Assembly (NCBI RefSeq): GCF_013343715.1
Contig: NZ_JABUNR010000008.1
Location: forward strand, 62,001 to 126,000
DNA: 64,000 nucleotides
Source: Mesobacillus harenae
GTDB lineage: Bacteria > Bacillota > Bacilli > Bacillales > Cytobacillaceae
Reading direction: 5' to 3'
Shown: positions 62,479-64,000 of the stretch, in pieces
Numbering within the stretch: the stretch's first letter is position 1
How the letters are laid out: each line of letters opens with the position of its first letter
Position numbers and translations under genes: made by a program
Notes under the pieces: generated by a model
Seen by the model: the letters and a program-made list of their open reading frames with translations, nothing else
Told to the model about the DNA's origin: nothing
Databases searched by the model: none

Positions 62479-63621
62479 ATGTCTAAATCATATTTAGCAG
62501 AAGAACATGAAATATTTAGAAGGTCTTTCAGGAAGTTTCTTGAAAAGGAAGCCGTTCCATATTTTGAAGAATGGGAACAAGAAAAGCAAGTTCCAAAATC
62601 TTTTTGGGAGAAAGCCGGTGAACAAGGGTACTTATGTCCATGGCTAGATGAAAAGTACGGCGGATCAAATGCGGATTTTGCCTATTCAGTTGTGATGGCT
62701 GAAGAATTGGATAAGGTAGGATCCGGGATTGGAATAGGACTTCATAATGATATCGTGATTCCTTATATTGCAGAATTTGCTTCTGAGGAACAAAAGGAAA
62801 AATGGCTGCCAAAAGCAGTTAGCGGCGAGATGATTTCAGCGATTGCGATGACGGAACCTGGCACCGGCTCAGATCTTGCTGCAGTTCAGACGACTGCTGT
62901 CAGTGATGGTGATAATTATATTATTAATGGTGAAAAAACGTTTATCACCAACGGTTATTCTGCGAATTTTGTCATCGTTGTATGCAGTACAAATCCGAGT
63001 GCTAACCCAAGGCACAAAGGAATCAGCCTAATTGTAGTAGAAGAAGGCACTCCTGGGTTTAAGAAAGGAAAAAAATTACGGAAGATGGGGCAGCATGCCA
63101 ATGACACATCAGAGCTGATCTTTGAAGACGCGATTGTTCCAAAGGAAAATTTAATTGGAGAGGAAGGAATGGGCTTTTATTATTTAATGCAGAAGCTGCA
63201 GCAAGAGCGTCTTATGCTGGCGATTGGGAGCATTGCTTCCTGTCAAAATATGCTGGAGCTTACCCTTGATTATGTTAAACAGCGGACAGCGTTTGGTAAA
63301 CCAATAGGGAAATTTCAAAATACCCAATTTAAGATGGCTGAAATGGCTACAAAGATTAAAATTGGCGAAACATTTGTCGATCAGTTAATTTGCGATCATA
63401 TTGCAAAGAAGAATGTTGTTAATGAAGTGTCCATGGCTAAATGGTGGTTAACCGACCTTGCCAAGAATGTAGCCAGTGAGTGTATGCAGCTCCATGGCGG
63501 ATACGGATATATGGAAGAATACGAGATTGCTAGAAGATACCGGGATGTGGCTGTGGGGTCGATTTATGCGGGGACAAATGAAATTATGAAAACCATTATT
63601 GCGAAAAATATGGGGTTATAG
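62479..63621 (+). CDS. Acyl-CoA dehydrogenase (second, AGTNEI type)
   Basis: 380 aa with AAAAGGAG before ATG. Classical short/long-chain ACAD: AMTEPGTGSDLAAVQTTAVS, ITNGYSANFVIVVCSTNPSA, GMGFYYLMQKLQQERLMLAI, and the C-terminal substrate/FAD loop GSIYAGTNEIMKTIIAKNMG with the catalytic base region EEYEIARRYRDV. It introduces the alpha-beta double bond into acyl-CoA, passing electrons to ETF. It is the second dehydrogenase of the cluster and may act on the product shortened after the first round. Confidence 0.93.
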   Translation: MSKSYLAEEHEIFRRSFRKFLEKEAVPYFEEWEQEKQVPKSFWEKAGEQGYLCPWLDEKYGGSNADFAYSVVMAEELDKVGSGIGIGLHNDIVIPYIAEFASEEQKEKWLPKAVSGEMISAIAMTEPGTGSDLAAVQTTAVSDGDNYIINGEKTFITNGYSANFVIVVCSTNPSANPRHKGISLIVVEEGTPGFKKGKKLRKMGQHANDTSELIFEDAIVPKENLIGEEGMGFYYLMQKLQQERLMLAIGSIASCQNMLELTLDYVKQRTAFGKPIGKFQNTQFKMAEMATKIKIGETFVDQLICDHIAKKNVVNEVSMAKWWLTDLAKNVASECMQLHGGYGYMEEYEIARRYRDVAVGSIYAGTNEIMKTIIAKNMGL

Positions 63622-63712
63622 TTCTAACTAACTAAGTAGTTCATATAGCTGAATGAGTACATTCCTTTTATTTATGTTTTTCTTAGAAAAAATATTATTG
63701 GAGGTTGATTTT

Positions 63713-64000
63713 ATGAATCTATTTGATGGATTAGAAAAGAATGCTCGTAATAACCAGGAAAAGACAGCCATTATTTTTAATGAGAAAGAATATTCATATA
63801 AGGAATACAATGAGCAGGTGAACCGAATTGCCAACGCATTAATCAGCCACGGCATAGAAAGAGGCGACAAAGTTGCTTTAATGATGAAAAACTCCGATCA
63901 ATTCTGCTTTGTTTATTATGGAATATTGAAAGCCGGCGGAGTTGCAGTTCCGGTTAATTTCAGGCTGACAGCAAAAGAAACAAGCTATATTTTGGATGAT
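63713..64000 (+). CDS. AMP-forming acyl-CoA ligase, 5' part (cut by window end)
   Basis: ATG 63713 follows GGAGG at 63700-63704. The 96 visible codons show the ANL N-terminus: LFDGLEKNARNNQEKTAIIF, NEKEYSYKEYNEQVNRIANA, LISHGIERGDKVALMMKNSD and AGGVAVPVNFRLTAKETSYI. The catalytic motifs lie beyond the window. It is a second acyl-CoA ligase of the same cluster. Confidence 0.85.
   Translation, partial: MNLFDGLEKNARNNQEKTAIIFNEKEYSYKEYNEQVNRIANALISHGIERGDKVALMMKNSDQFCFVYYGILKAGGVAVPVNFRLTAKETSYILDD

Overview
The window is low-GC Gram-positive DNA from a spore-forming Bacillaceae (Bacillus sensu lato). Evidence: strong AGGAGG-type ribosome binding sites with ATG/GTG/TTG starts, sporulation-linked genes (spo0M, kamA, ctpA), CsoR/CopA/CopZ, Ku plus LigD, a guanine riboswitch before xpt and an S-box riboswitch. 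The gene set kamA-yokU-yozE-yozD-deoD-yodJ-ctpA recalls the B. subtilis yod region, so much of the first 19 kb is a reshuffled version of that chromosomal neighbourhood.

Layout. 1-2702: one end of an integrated mobile element (winged-helix and XRE-type DNA-binding proteins, helical and tiny unknown proteins, many hairpins). Its edge falls inside kamA, of which only the last 145 codons (2703-3137) remain here, followed by yokU. 3.7-8.8 kb: a DUF2975/XRE pair, a DUF4153-like membrane protein, a decayed glycerophosphodiesterase gene, yozE, a yodN-like gene and yozD. 9-19 kb: yppC, spo0M, deoD, yodJ, an acetyltransferase, the copper operon csoR-copA-copZ under a CsoR-type operator, and ctpA. 19-19.8 kb: no intact gene, but a dead transposase, a fragment of a small gene and one copy of a GC-rich structured repeat. 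19.8-30.4 kb: methyltransferase, CobW-type GTPase, secreted and lipoproteins of unknown role, Hsp20/GerT-like protein, an SDR with an altered active site, a MATE pump, acetyltransferases and a tRNA-like relic. 30.7-48.3 kb: uppP-dedA, a yxlEFG-like ABC cassette without sigY, patatin, DUF326 copper protein, thioredoxin-like protein, YuxH-like EAL-HDOD protein, dapF, ligD/ku, glpK, phosphoesterase and LysE exporter. 48.5-52.4 kb: two cold-shock genes, tRNA-Leu(CAG), a replication-initiation-like gene pair and a VOC protein. 52.4-56.6 kb: an S-box riboswitch in front of a 56-aa FbpA-like protein, an alpha/beta hydrolase, and the guanine-riboswitch-controlled xpt-NCS2 permease operon.

57-64 kb is one co-directional acyl-CoA catabolic cluster: acyl-CoA ligase, APH-fold kinase, small DUF6285-like protein, ACAD10/11-type dehydrogenase, enoyl-CoA hydratase, second acyl-CoA dehydrogenase and a second ligase cut by the window edge. 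The kinase / small protein / dehydrogenase triad resembles LvaA-LvaB-LvaC of Pseudomonas levulinate catabolism, so a 4-hydroxyacid degradation route is the best hypothesis. A near-perfect CcpA (cre) box precedes it.

The most interesting items are the kamA-splitting element, the S-box riboswitch controlling a lone FbpA-like miniprotein, the Lva-like cluster, the long hairpin leader of the ydjO-like cold gene, and tiny genes on the minus strand.
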